Made by a program: the position numbers and the translations under genes. From assembly GCF_028877475.1 (NCBI RefSeq), contig NZ_CP113527.1, forward strand, positions 2,411,501 to 2,475,500: a stretch of DNA of 64,000 nucleotides, given 5' to 3'. The stretch's first letter is position 1. Every line of letters starts with the position of its first letter. Shown one piece after another: positions 51,722 through 60,762 of this stretch. This stretch comes from Lysinibacillus irui. Its GTDB lineage: Bacteria > Bacillota > Bacilli > Bacillales_A > Planococcaceae. Under the pieces are notes generated by a model, which had not been told where the DNA came from, did not search any database, and saw only the letters and a list, made by a program, of their open reading frames with translations.

Positions 51722-53410
51722 TTAAAAAGTATTATCAAATAAATTTTCTGAAATACCTTGTATAATATCTTGCTCCTCAAAGGTCATCAGTTCTTCCTTT
51801 GTAATCATTGCTTGCTGTATCAATCGATTGGATTGGATCGTTACTAGTTTTTCAAACAAGTTTCGGATATAACGTCCATTAGAAAAATTAGGAATCGTTT
51901 CAATAGGTATTTGGTGGAGTTGAGCTTTCATACGCTGGGCAAATGCTGCCCCAAATTGGTAATCATTTGTTTGACAAAGCATAGCAAAAATATCATAGAG
52001 CTCATCCGTACTAAAATTATCAAACTGCACAAAATGATTAAAGCGTGATTTAAAGCCTGGATTTGATTGTAAAAATTCCTCCATAAGCGCTGTGTAGCCA
52101 GCAACAATAATGACTAAGTCATCTCGTAAATCCTCCATAGCTTTTAATAAACTATCAATTGCTTCCTTACCAAATGCATCCTGTTTATCATTAATCAATG
52201 AATAAGCCTCATCAATAAACAAGACACCCCCCTTTGCTTTATTGACGACCTCCTGAACCTTTAGGGCTGTCTGTCCAACATATCCTGCAACTAACCCTGC
52301 ACGGTCTGTTTCAACAAAATGTCCACTCGATAATACGCCTAAATGCTTATAAATTTGCCCAATAATACGTGCCACTGTTGTTTTGCCTGTGCCTGGATTA
52401 CCTGTGAAAACAAGGTGGTAGGTAATAGGAAAGCTTGTTAAACCATGGTCTACACGTAAGCTTTGAATTTTAATAAAGTTAATTAAATTATGTAATTCTT
52501 TCTTTGCATTTGGAAGACCTACAAGACCATCCAATTGCTTTTGAAGTTTGTTAATTTCCTGTTCAATTTCGGGCGTAATACGTAATCGTTCGTCATTTAT
52601 AAATTCTCCGCTATAAATAATTTTGCCCTCTTCATTATAATAATCGCCTCGTCCATGTTTTTTCCCCTGCACAAGATCTCCAATATAAGAAGCCTGTCCA
52701 TTATCATAATAAAGCGTTCCATGACCCGTCATTGCATCCTCTTTAAAATGTCCTTCCGCTTCCAGTACACCTTCTCTAGAATAGACCTTTCCTTTGCCAT
52801 GCTTCAGATCCTCAAAGAAATAACCTTCATAATAGAGTGTAGTCACTCCACGGTCAAGCTCCTCTCCTGTTGGAGACTCTGCAGGATAATATAATTTCCC
52901 AGCTCCCTGCATATGATGCCAAATAAAATCACCCTCGTACTGTAAAAATCCGGTCGGATAATATTGCTTGCCTTTTCCTTTTTTCATACCATGGACAAAA
53001 TCACCCTCATATTGTGGTTGATTTAAATGTGGATACATTGATCGTAGTTCTTGATACGGTGCAATTACATCTTCTTCATAATATAAAATGCCATAGCCAT
53101 CCATTAAATCATTACGAAAATGGCCTTCATAATGAATTTGACCATCTTTATACAAAATACCATTACCTTGTTTTTTATTTTGAATAAATTCACCTTGATA
53201 AATGAGTTGTCCTTTTAAATACATGATGCCATTGCCTTGCTTCATATGATTGATGAATTCACCCTCGTATAATGGTTGGCCTTCTTGATCAAATAGTGTG
53301 CCTTTGCCATCATAAATATCGTGACCAAAATCGTTTTTTTTGACGCCACCTCGATACATGATTGTACCATCTGGATAAAATAATTCTTTTTCTTCATAAT
53401 TATATGTCAT
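51722..53410 (-). CDS. MORN-repeat / AAA+ ATPase fusion (CbbX/SpoVK type)
   Basis: A 562-aa two-part protein. Residues 1-275 hold about ten MORN-type repeats (YEGEFINHMKQGNGIMY, YEGHFRNDLMDGYGILYY, YEGDFVHGMKKGKGKQYY and so on). From about 285 an AAA+ domain of the CbbX/SpoVK group follows: DGLVGLPNAKKEL, Walker A GNPGTGKTT (337-345), pore loop GYVGQT (376-381), Walker B GGVLFIDEAYSL (394-405), then an Arg finger in NPGFKSRFN. MORN repeats bind lipids or proteins, so the ATPase may be targeted to a membrane or coat. The ATG at 53410 has AAAGGAAGG upstream. Confidence 0.88.
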   Translation of the reverse strand: MTYNYEEKELFYPDGTIMYRGGVKKNDFGHDIYDGKGTLFDQEGQPLYEGEFINHMKQGNGIMYLKGQLIYQGEFIQNKKQGNGILYKDGQIHYEGHFRNDLMDGYGILYYEEDVIAPYQELRSMYPHLNQPQYEGDFVHGMKKGKGKQYYPTGFLQYEGDFIWHHMQGAGKLYYPAESPTGEELDRGVTTLYYEGYFFEDLKHGKGKVYSREGVLEAEGHFKEDAMTGHGTLYYDNGQASYIGDLVQGKKHGRGDYYNEEGKIIYSGEFINDERLRITPEIEQEINKLQKQLDGLVGLPNAKKELHNLINFIKIQSLRVDHGLTSFPITYHLVFTGNPGTGKTTVARIIGQIYKHLGVLSSGHFVETDRAGLVAGYVGQTALKVQEVVNKAKGGVLFIDEAYSLINDKQDAFGKEAIDSLLKAMEDLRDDLVIIVAGYTALMEEFLQSNPGFKSRFNHFVQFDNFSTDELYDIFAMLCQTNDYQFGAAFAQRMKAQLHQIPIETIPNFSNGRYIRNLFEKLVTIQSNRLIQQAMITKEELMTFEEQDIIQGISENLFDNTF

Positions 53411-53503
53411 TTGATTGCCTTCCTTTATCATTTCAGTATATGCTCAATTATAGCGTGGAAAAGAATACATATGTGTGAATTTTTAGAATTTAAGGAGACG
53501 AGC

Positions 53504-53938
53504 ATGAAAAAACGATACAAACTACTACTAGGCATTTTACTCCCACTACTTATTCTGTATATCTCGACAATGCTGTTAACAAGGGACACAGATTTTACAA
53601 CAGAGGTAACAGAGCGTCTCGATCTAGAGGAAATTCATGAAATTGAAATTATTCGTTCTTCAGATGAAAAAACAATCACTTTGACAGATACAGCCAAAAT
53701 CAATCAGATGATGGAGCCATTTAAAGACCTGCCGTTAAAAAAAATATGGTTTGCTAAATCCGATTTCAAGGAAGCTTATTGGATAACTTTATCAACTAAT
53801 AATGACAGAGAAATTGGCTTACGTTTAGATGATGACAAGCATTTATTTGTTTATTTATATGAAGAAAACTACATGAAAGATTACAAACTTACCCAGGATT
53901 TTGATATGACATTCATTGAGCAGCATTTTCAGAAATAG
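53504..53938 (+). CDS. Hypothetical membrane-anchored protein, 144 aa
   Basis: The protein begins MKKRYKLLLGILLPLLILYI, a signal anchor, followed by an outside domain of strands and helices (DLEEIHEIEIIRSSDEKTITLTD, WITLSTNNDREIGLRLDDD). AAGGAGACG lies upstream of the ATG at 53504. It is divergent from the MORN-AAA+ gene, separated by 93 bases. Its family is not recognised (a DUF of Bacillaceae surface proteins is likely). A terminator follows. Confidence 0.6.
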   Translation: MKKRYKLLLGILLPLLILYISTMLLTRDTDFTTEVTERLDLEEIHEIEIIRSSDEKTITLTDTAKINQMMEPFKDLPLKKIWFAKSDFKEAYWITLSTNNDREIGLRLDDDKHLFVYLYEENYMKDYKLTQDFDMTFIEQHFQK

Positions 53939-53939
53939 A

Positions 53940-53967
53940 AAAACCCGTGCACTTAAGCACGGGTTTT
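53940..53967. terminator. Terminator between convergent genes
   Basis: AAAACCCGTGC pairs exactly with GCACGGGTTTT across ACTTAA; it serves both the 144-aa gene and the WYL regulator. Confidence 0.9.
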
Positions 53968-54944
53968 CAAATACAACGATAATTTTGCTGTATAGCTTGG
54001 ATTGTTGCAATAATCTCTTCTCTTAGCTCAATTGGCTCTAATACCTCGATAGTCGCACCTTGACTCAGCAGCCACATTTTGATGCCTATTCCAAATACCT
54101 CTGCCTCGAAAAAGTATTCGCTATCGTTTTGTGAAAGTAATTTAGCTGAGGGTAATCGATTGAAGATGGTCTTAGGTGATTTTCCTTTGTAGAGAAATCG
54201 AATAGGTAAAAGTTCACCCGCATCCATAAACGGCTTGCGCTTGTGAAGTTCTTCCACTTGAAAATGGTCAGTAAATGGCTTGTAAAATTTATTCGTTAGT
54301 TCACGACTATCTTGAATGTGATCCATTCGATAGGCAATGGGTACATCCTTTTTGGAATGATAGTCATAAGCAATTAAGTAAAAGTCATACTCTGAAAAGA
54401 TAATAGTAAGAGGCTGTAACATTATTTCCGTTGGGGTTATGTCATCCTCATGAAGATAATCGATTTGAATGATTATTTTTTTGGATATGGCTTCTGAAAT
54501 ACGCCAAATTAGTGGAATGAGAGATTGTTTACGATATGTATCTACATCAAAATGATTTTCATTTAAAACCATTTGTTCCCGTTTATTTGCCTGCACATTG
54601 GAAGCAAGCTTTTCAATAATAGTACTCAACTCTGATTTTACAAGCGCCTTAGATGCTATCAAAATTTTAATAATCGTCAATACTTGCTCTTTCGATAAAC
54701 GGTTGTTATTTGTATGGATTAGCTTGTACACCTTTTCTGAACGCGCATATTGCAAATGGCAATCGAGCTTCGCCTTGGCAATATATGCTCGTATTTGATC
54801 GATGTCTCGTTGTATGGTTTTTTCACCAACCTGATGTGTTAATGCTTCCTGCTTCTTGTTGATCCCATGGCCATCCATTAGTCGATTAAACATCGACAGA
54901 ACCCGATAGCCTTTGCTTTGCTGTGAATCCACCATATATCCCAC
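53967..54944 (-). CDS. WYL domain transcriptional regulator
   Basis: A 325-aa protein with an N-terminal HTH (SKGYRVLSMFNRLMDGHGI...GEKTIQRDIDQIRAYI) and a WYL domain from about residue 150 (ISEAISKKIIIQIDYLHEDD, YDFYLIAYDYHSKKDVPIAYRMDHI), with a C-terminal WCX-like extension. Such proteins sense small molecules or nucleic acids and regulate nearby genes. GTG at 54944 has AAGGA seven bases away; an ATG three codons later is also possible. Monocistronic; targets are not obvious. Confidence 0.85.
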   Translation of the reverse strand: MGYMVDSQQSKGYRVLSMFNRLMDGHGINKKQEALTHQVGEKTIQRDIDQIRAYIAKAKLDCHLQYARSEKVYKLIHTNNNRLSKEQVLTIIKILIASKALVKSELSTIIEKLASNVQANKREQMVLNENHFDVDTYRKQSLIPLIWRISEAISKKIIIQIDYLHEDDITPTEIMLQPLTIIFSEYDFYLIAYDYHSKKDVPIAYRMDHIQDSRELTNKFYKPFTDHFQVEELHKRKPFMDAGELLPIRFLYKGKSPKTIFNRLPSAKLLSQNDSEYFFEAEVFGIGIKMWLLSQGATIEVLEPIELREEIIATIQAIQQNYRCI

Positions 54945-55135
54945 TCTTTCTTCCTTCTATCAATTCTAGATATTTCTATATCTTATTGGTACTATACGCC
55001 TCCTACAATAAAACACCATTCAAAGAACGAAATAAACGTTATTCTTGACATAATTAACTAAAATTTTACAATTAATTAGCTAATAATAGCTATAAAAAAG
55101 GACTTTAATAAAATGCATTAAAGTCCTCACACCCA

Positions 55136-55450
55136 TTATCTTAATTTTACAGCTGTTCCGTACACTAACACTTCTGATGTACCATCCATGACAGATGAAG
55201 TTGCATAACGAACCCCAACTATTGCATTTGCGCCCAATTGTCGTGCTTCCTCCTCCATGGCTTGTGTGGCGATTTCACGAGAACGAACGAGCATTTCAGC
55301 ATATTCTTTCATCTCGCCACCCACAATATTACGAAGTCCAGCTATCATGTCACGACCAATGTTTCGGGATTGAACAGAATTTCCTTTCACTAAGCCTAAT
55401 GTTTCGATAATGTCTTTGCCTGCGACAATATCTGATGTAGCTAATAACAT
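55136..55450 (-). CDS. YbjQ-like (DUF74) heavy-metal-binding-fold protein
   Basis: A 104-aa protein of the YbjQ/UPF0145 family, with GLVKGNSVQSRNIGRDMIAGLRNIVGGEMKEY and ARQLGANAIVGVRYATSS as the conserved blocks. It is thought to form a pentameric heavy-metal-binding-like fold; function is unknown. AGGAGGC lies upstream. It starts two bases after the deoxyribosyltransferase-like gene. Confidence 0.9.
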   Translation of the reverse strand: MLLATSDIVAGKDIIETLGLVKGNSVQSRNIGRDMIAGLRNIVGGEMKEYAEMLVRSREIATQAMEEEARQLGANAIVGVRYATSSVMDGTSEVLVYGTAVKLR

Positions 55451-55452
55451 GA

Positions 55453-55941
55453 TTATGCCTCCTTGTTTGACAATTTTTGTACTGCTTCCACCGTCTCTTG
55501 AATGGAAGATGTAATGATTCCATTACGTTTAATTAAACCAATAACAAATAAATTACGGTAAACAAACTGATTTTCTAGTCCATCTCGGACAAGTGCCTCG
55601 ATTTTTTTCATATTATCTCGCCCTTGCTGACGAACATCTGTCAGTACACCAACAATAGGACGATTGAGCATAGCAAACGCACCAATTTCAGCGGCTACCC
55701 CTGAGTCAATTTCAACCCCATCTAATACAGCGATTAATACATCACTCTTTTCTAACATCTCTAAATCAGCTTGCGCAATTGCCAAACTATCTGCATAGGC
55801 AGACTTATCATTAATGGCATCGTTCTCCTGTGGTACGTATAAAGCGATGCCTGGCACTGCCTCACGAATAGCTGCAGCTAGCTGCTCGTTGACTAAACGA
55901 TCTCCTAACGAAAATAATCCATTTGCTAAATATGCTTTCAT
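55453..55941 (-). CDS. Nucleoside 2-deoxyribosyltransferase
   Basis: A 162-aa protein with an N-terminal Rossmann-like start MKAYLANGLFSLGDRLVNE and the family signature ADLEMLEKSDVLIAVLDGVEIDSGVAAEIGAF (about residues 58-89), where the Asp and Glu act in deoxyribosyl transfer between bases. It would serve purine/pyrimidine salvage. AAGGAG precedes the ATG. Followed by ybjQ-like and preceded by a GNAT gene on the same strand, so a three-gene unit is likely. Confidence 0.9.
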   Translation of the reverse strand: MKAYLANGLFSLGDRLVNEQLAAAIREAVPGIALYVPQENDAINDKSAYADSLAIAQADLEMLEKSDVLIAVLDGVEIDSGVAAEIGAFAMLNRPIVGVLTDVRQQGRDNMKKIEALVRDGLENQFVYRNLFVIGLIKRNGIITSSIQETVEAVQKLSNKEA

Positions 55942-55953
55942 GTTTCGAACTCC

Positions 55954-56385
55954 TTAAAGTGGTTTTTCTAATATAATTTTATGTCTGCCTTTCTCGTCAA
56001 CAAATGTGGACACGATATCAAACCCATGTTTGAGGTTGGCGATAAGCATTGCTTTGAATGCATTTCTGCCATATGTACGAACTTTCTGAAAGCCTAATGT
56101 TTTGATATGTGCGTGCTGTTGTTTCATTAATTCACTTGCAATCCCCAGCCCTCGTTTCGTTTCATGAACGCCACCCAACCAACTATAAAATACATTATCT
56201 GGATGTGGATAGCCTAGTTTAAAGCCAATTAAAGTGTCATTTTCAACTGCTAATAGACAAAGAAGACCTTCTTTCTTTTCTAGCTTTTCGAGTGGCAAAT
56301 AATCGCCGTCAAAGACATGCGCATGGACTTCCTGTAGTTGCTCCAACCAAGCATAGGGTATGCCTTCCGTCATCACAATATGCAT
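55954..56385 (-). CDS. GNAT family acetyltransferase
   Basis: A 143-aa acetyltransferase. YSWLGGVHETKRGLGIASELMKQQH is the acetyl-CoA loop (KRGLGIA, the RxxGxG/A motif), and GFQKVRTYGRNAFKAMLIANLKHGFDIV is motif B. The start at 56385 is preferred because GAGGTG lies six bases upstream; ATG and GTG codons just before it overlap that site. The substrate is not known. First gene of the unit with the deoxyribosyltransferase and ybjQ-like gene. Confidence 0.83.
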   Translation of the reverse strand: MHIVMTEGIPYAWLEQLQEVHAHVFDGDYLPLEKLEKKEGLLCLLAVENDTLIGFKLGYPHPDNVFYSWLGGVHETKRGLGIASELMKQQHAHIKTLGFQKVRTYGRNAFKAMLIANLKHGFDIVSTFVDEKGRHKIILEKPL

Positions 56386-56568
56386 GTTCATCACCTCTGT
56401 CTATCATTATAGCAGTTCTATAGCCTGAAGAAAAAGGTGATCATCTAATCCAAAAGCAATCATGATCATTGCACAAAAGTAACTATTTTCGGCTTGAGCT
56501 ATTTTCGACACCTATCTAATTCAGTATACTTGACGAAAATAGGAAACGATAGGTAGGAGGAAGTTTAG

Positions 56569-57741
56569 TTGACACCATTTACTAGTTGGTTAACCAATTC
56601 ATTGCGCCCTTATTTCGGCCTTGACACCCTAGAAGAACACTGGGACATATTTCAAATTAGAGAGGATTATTTTATTTTCCTCGAAGGAGATGTCATTAAA
56701 AAAAGAATTTTCGTTAATGAGCATAGCTACCAAGAAGCAGATGTCGACATTTCAACACGTAATCGTGAAGTCATTGTCCCTCAAACCGCACGTGGAAAAG
56801 AAAAGAAATTGAATTACACAAATATTTCTGCAGTGAAAGCTACAGGCGTTGTTTTTTCGGCTGGTTTAGGCAATCAAAATCATCCATCTAGCTATATTAC
56901 GGCTCGTAATACCAAAACATATTATCAGTTACCACTAACAGGCTTTGAGCATTTAACGACTAAATCAGCTCTATTGAATTGGCTTCAGCAATTTCCATCC
57001 CTACTTCCTGTAGATTACCCTGACAAGCTAGCTAAGCTAACAAAGATGAAAAGTTTACGCTATAAGACTGTGCCAGGCGATATTTTTCGTGTAGAAATTG
57101 ATTTATTTGAAGATGGCTATGTGCTTGTAATCGGTGATTTACGTCAAATGCAGAAAGATCATTTATTTGCAGAGGATAGTATTTGGCATAATGTTATGAC
57201 GATGCCTTTATTTGTCCGTCCCTACTTGTTGACAACGACAGAGCGCTCGCCTTCTCTTGAGGAAATCCAATCCGCTCCATTGGCCGCCCAAACCTATATT
57301 GTTATGGACGATCATTTTATGCGTGGGTGCTATGAAAAGGTGGGTCACAAAATGCTAATAGAATCAGATATTGTCTTCCCAATGGGATATGGCGTGACAC
57401 TAGACTATGGTAAAGAGCCTCGATATCGTCTTTCCTGGGGCTCAGGAACAATTAGCAAACCTGCACCTTTAACCTCATTTCAAACAGCTAGTCGTTTTAC
57501 CAATCATGGCGTCTATGCAGGCGTAGCAAGTGATTGGTTGAAGCCAGAAGAAGGAATTGTAGAGGAGTCACTAGATCACCTTGACTATCGCGAGGAACGA
57601 CAACAGGCGTTAGCTGAATTCGGCTTGCCGGAAGACATCACTTATGATGATTTTAATCGCCAAACTGGTGGATTGACGCGCGAGAAATATATTCATTATG
57701 TCAATAAAATGTATAGTCGCAGTCGCTCTCACAAAAAATAG
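56569..57741 (+). CDS. Imm26-domain containing hypothetical protein, 390 aa
   Basis: The gene starts at TTG 56569, with GTAGGAGGAAGTTTAG upstream. The N-terminal 150 residues are of unknown fold (DTLEEHWDIFQIREDYFIFLEG, RGKEKKLNYTNISAVK). From about residue 165 a domain like immunity protein 26 follows (PGDIFRVEIDLFEDGYVLVIGDLRQ), the family found as antidotes to polymorphic toxins but also in free-standing proteins. The tail YDDFNRQTGGLTREKYIHYVNK is a small helical region. No toxin gene is adjacent. A terminator follows. Assignment of the middle domain is moderately sure. Confidence 0.6.
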   Translation: MTPFTSWLTNSLRPYFGLDTLEEHWDIFQIREDYFIFLEGDVIKKRIFVNEHSYQEADVDISTRNREVIVPQTARGKEKKLNYTNISAVKATGVVFSAGLGNQNHPSSYITARNTKTYYQLPLTGFEHLTTKSALLNWLQQFPSLLPVDYPDKLAKLTKMKSLRYKTVPGDIFRVEIDLFEDGYVLVIGDLRQMQKDHLFAEDSIWHNVMTMPLFVRPYLLTTTERSPSLEEIQSAPLAAQTYIVMDDHFMRGCYEKVGHKMLIESDIVFPMGYGVTLDYGKEPRYRLSWGSGTISKPAPLTSFQTASRFTNHGVYAGVASDWLKPEEGIVEESLDHLDYREERQQALAEFGLPEDITYDDFNRQTGGLTREKYIHYVNKMYSRSRSHKK

Positions 57742-57772
57742 AGGGAGTATGCTCATGCTCTCTCTATTTTTT
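57739..57772 (+). terminator. Intrinsic terminator
   Basis: TAGAGGGAG pairs with CTCTCTCTA (one G-U) across a nine-base loop, then TTTTTT. Confidence 0.75.
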
Positions 57773-57853
57773 ATTGATGGTTGATTTCATCCAATAATTA
57801 CTTATAATATAAAGATATCATTAACCCACTCCATCACTAGAGGTGCTTTTTTT

Positions 57854-58888
57854 ATGTATTTTGGCATTATACCACTTATTTTTTTCATCATTTTTCTTAT
57901 ATCATATTTAAAAGACCCGAGAAAAATGATCAACGGACTATTATTTAATGTATTTATCTGCTCATTTCTATTATTCTGCGTCATTCTATCTTTAGCATCT
58001 GACCATTACTTTATAAGGCTCATTGTCATTATTCCATTAATTGCCTTATTCATCTTAATTCCTTTTGGCATTGTTGCTTTAATGTTTGGTTTATTTTTAA
58101 ATGCAAGAGTATTAATGTAGCGAGAGGGCAGGCGTTTAGCTAATTCTTTAACTTTGCTTGTGGCTATAGGCATTTTACTTTTTATGCTATTACCGATTAT
58201 TAGTCCTGCTAGCTTGTTTTCAAGTCATCTTCAACCGATATTTGGAGCGATCTCACTGATTACGTTTTATTTCTTTATCCACCTATCCAATTTTTTATCA
58301 GCCTATTTTCTCTATCAATTCAATCGACCACGATTAAATCAGGATTTTATCATCGTGTTAGGTAGTGGGCTAATCAATGATAAAGTACCACCGCTGTTAG
58401 CAAGTAGAATTCAAAAAGCGATCGATTTTTATCATAAGCAGGCAGCTGTTTCCACACCACCGACCATCATTTTATCTGGTGGACAAGGGCCTGATGAAAA
58501 TCTTCCAGAGGCTGAGGCGATGCAACGTTATGCCATTGAAAAGGGAATACCTATCGAGCATACATTACAAGAAAATCGCTCTGTTAATACTTATCAAAAT
58601 ATGCTGTTTTCGAAGCAACTCATGGATGAAATAACACAAGGTAAAGCTTACAATAGCATTTTTACAACAAATAATTTTCACCTATTTCGTGCGGGTATTT
58701 ATGCAAGACTTGCTGGCTTAAACAGTCAAGGCATTGGCTCAAAGACGGCCTTTTATTACTGGCCAAACGCTATGATTCGTGAATATGTTGCAATTGTAGT
58801 TATGGAGCGAAAGCGTCATATGAAATTAATTGCACCTATTCTCGGTATTGCCATCATTTTATCTGTTGTTAGTTATTTCATCCTATAA
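57854..58888 (+). pseudogene. YdcF family membrane protein interrupted by an in-frame TAG
   Basis: Both parts are in the same frame: 57854-58120 (88 aa, three helices ending NARVLM) and the rest to 58888 (RREGRR-like basic turn, helices, then the DUF218 domain: DFIIVLGSGLINDKVPPLLASRI, IILSGGQGPDENLPEAEAM, NTYQNMLFSKQLM, TTNNFHLFRAGIYA). The full length of about 344 aa is usual for the Firmicute form. Only one codon (TAG at 58118) breaks it. The YdcF/SanA family acts at the membrane and may take part in cell envelope metabolism. ATG 57854 has GAGGTG upstream. Confidence 0.75.
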
Positions 58889-58895
58889 CGTAGTA

Positions 58896-58936
58896 CTGAT
58901 TCGTGCACTTTTTAAGGTGTCACGGATCTTTTTTTA
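58896..58936 (+). terminator. Intrinsic terminator
   Basis: GATTCGTG pairs with TCACGGATC across 12 bases, then seven T; on the other side the minus-strand operon ends at 58934. Confidence 0.65.
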
Positions 58937-59401
58937 CACCAAGTACTGTTTTATTTGTTGCTCATAGACCGTCTCATAGTAATATTTGCGAGGATAGCAC
59001 TCCTTTTGGAGTACCTGATAAAGGATGGATTGACCTTCCTCGTAACGAATGGAAAAATCGCAATGATCATATAGTTCTCGTGACAACTGTTTGATTATAC
59101 GAACATCTTTTACAGTCACCCTCCAGCCGAACTGAATTAGATCCTGTTGATCAAGTGGATCACGATACGTATCAAGCACAATACAGGCATGTGGCAGATG
59201 CTTATTGGTAAATACTAAAACATCCCCTGTATGGATGGATTGATCAAAAAAACGTTCGTAAATCTCTTTTATAGGCACTTGGATATCCAGCACATCCATA
59301 ATTTCCTGAAAAGTTGGGTGAGGGATATAGTCATCATTTGTTTCATCTGGATATTCAACTAATTCCAAAATGGAAGCCATTATCCAAAAATCATAGGTCA
59401 T
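58934..59401 (-). CDS. Hypothetical protein, 155 aa, last gene of the operon
   Basis: A soluble acidic protein starting MTYDFWIMASILELVEYPDE and rich in aromatic residues, with TGDVLVFTNKHLPHACIVLDTYRD in the middle and a Tyr-rich end (YPRKYYYETVYEQQIKQYLV). No family is recognised; the TGDVLVFTN segment looks like a small beta-barrel-like motif. GGAAGTG lies six bases before ATG 59401, and the frame begins five bases after the DUF4259 gene stop. Last of six tightly packed minus-strand genes. Confidence 0.65.
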   Translation of the reverse strand: MTYDFWIMASILELVEYPDETNDDYIPHPTFQEIMDVLDIQVPIKEIYERFFDQSIHTGDVLVFTNKHLPHACIVLDTYRDPLDQQDLIQFGWRVTVKDVRIIKQLSRELYDHCDFSIRYEEGQSILYQVLQKECYPRKYYYETVYEQQIKQYLV

Positions 59402-59406
59402 TTCAT

Positions 59407-59889
59407 TCACTTCCATTTTTCCATTGATGCTAAATGGCTAATTTCTTGTTCCATTCTCTCAATAAGATTGGCAAGGTTGGCTTGCCATTCAGGCCAACTT
59501 TGGGATTCAGACCATAATTCAACAAGCTCTCTACTCCCATGTTGGTCAGGAACATCGTCTTTAATATCTTTTAAATATCTTAAAATAAATGTCAAAGAGC
59601 TTTTATCTGCCGTCATGTGTATGTTTGGATCATTGCTGTCTTTACCGTAAAATTGACCAGTATTGAGATAGTGGATGTAGAATTCCGCTAGTGCCATTGC
59701 ACTCATATCATAGAAAAAATCGATATCTTCAAAGGTCTCCCCGAAAAAGCCTTGATTTTTCATTGCCTGGATACTATTCCTTAATAGTAACTGTTTTGAT
59801 TCATTGTGTTGGTTGATAAAATCCTGTAAAAAGCCCACAACATCTAATCCTTCATCACTTTCCAACGCTTTATAACCCCAAGTCCCCAT
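59407..59889 (-). CDS. DUF4259 domain protein
   Basis: A 160-aa protein beginning MGTWGYKALESDEGLDVVGF, the MG.WG...... D.A.DF start characteristic of DUF4259, with an acidic helical continuation. DUF4259 proteins are often encoded among immunity genes of polymorphic toxin systems; function is unproven. GGAGG lies eight bases upstream of the ATG. It follows the metallophosphoesterase gene by 28 bases. Confidence 0.75.
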   Translation of the reverse strand: MGTWGYKALESDEGLDVVGFLQDFINQHNESKQLLLRNSIQAMKNQGFFGETFEDIDFFYDMSAMALAEFYIHYLNTGQFYGKDSNDPNIHMTADKSSLTFILRYLKDIKDDVPDQHGSRELVELWSESQSWPEWQANLANLIERMEQEISHLASMEKWK

Positions 59890-59917
59890 TTCATGCTCCT
59901 CCCTTTCTTAACTTCCT

Positions 59918-60745
59918 TTAATCTAATGAAGCTTTCGTAAAAATAAAAGCTCGGCCATCTGTATTTAAAATTTGCAACCCATTATCACACTCTACCATCT
60001 CCGTATCCCAATGAACGTGTCCACAGCAAACAATTAAATTAGAAGCTTGCTGTAGCTCATTCCAAATACTTGCGTTTCCAGGTTGCCTATGTAGCCTCAC
60101 TTCAGGACTTTCATGTAGCAATAAAATTGCAGGGTTTTGCCTTAATAACTGACGTAAATGGGTTAAATAATCAGCTTCGCTCATACGATTCGATTTATCA
60201 GCCCTACCAATAACTCCCCCTAATGCTGCAATCGTCATTTCACCGCAGTGCAGCTTGCCAGCCTTAGGGAAAAAATGAATACCTGCTGTAGCGCCCAATA
60301 TAGCTCTTGCCTCACATGAGAAAACATCATGATTCCCCGCAATACCCGCCACAACACCAAATTTACTATGGAAAGCTTGCCATACCGACAATGGATTGCC
60401 ACTGGACCCCCTCTTTAACGGATCTACATACAAATCTCCACATAAGCAAACCACCACTTTGGATGGATTTAAATCAGAAAAGTGCGTTTCAAACAATTGT
60501 GCTAATGTATCAGCAAGCCCTTCTCCCAGCAATTTTTGCTCGTGGTCAATAACTCCCTGTAAATCAGAGGTAACGACCAACGCATCTAGCTCCTTAGGTA
60601 GGCCCACCATCTCTCCCCAATAAATAGGAAGCACTTTATAGGCTATGCCTTTTCCATTAGGGGCGGCTGTTTGGTATGGTAGTCTCTTTAATGGTTCCTT
60701 TGCAATATCGACAATTTTAATTGAACGATGGACTGGTTTCTTCAT
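59918..60745 (-). CDS. Metallophosphoesterase
   Basis: A 275-aa calcineurin-like phosphoesterase. Motifs are VVTSDLQGV (D-x-x in place of DxH), VVVCLCGDLYVDP (GDxxD-like), VAGIAGNHDVFSC (GNHD), LLHESPEV (H-x-x) and VCCGHVHWDTE (GHxH). The first motif lacks the usual DxH, which may affect the metal site. The ATG at 60745 has GGAGCG upstream; a longer frame exists but has no site. The substrate could be nucleotides or phosphoproteins; the operon suggests a specialised role. Confidence 0.82.
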   Translation of the reverse strand: MKKPVHRSIKIVDIAKEPLKRLPYQTAAPNGKGIAYKVLPIYWGEMVGLPKELDALVVTSDLQGVIDHEQKLLGEGLADTLAQLFETHFSDLNPSKVVVCLCGDLYVDPLKRGSSGNPLSVWQAFHSKFGVVAGIAGNHDVFSCEARAILGATAGIHFFPKAGKLHCGEMTIAALGGVIGRADKSNRMSEADYLTHLRQLLRQNPAILLLHESPEVRLHRQPGNASIWNELQQASNLIVCCGHVHWDTEMVECDNGLQILNTDGRAFIFTKASLD

Positions 60746-60762
60746 CCGTGAACGCTCCTTTC

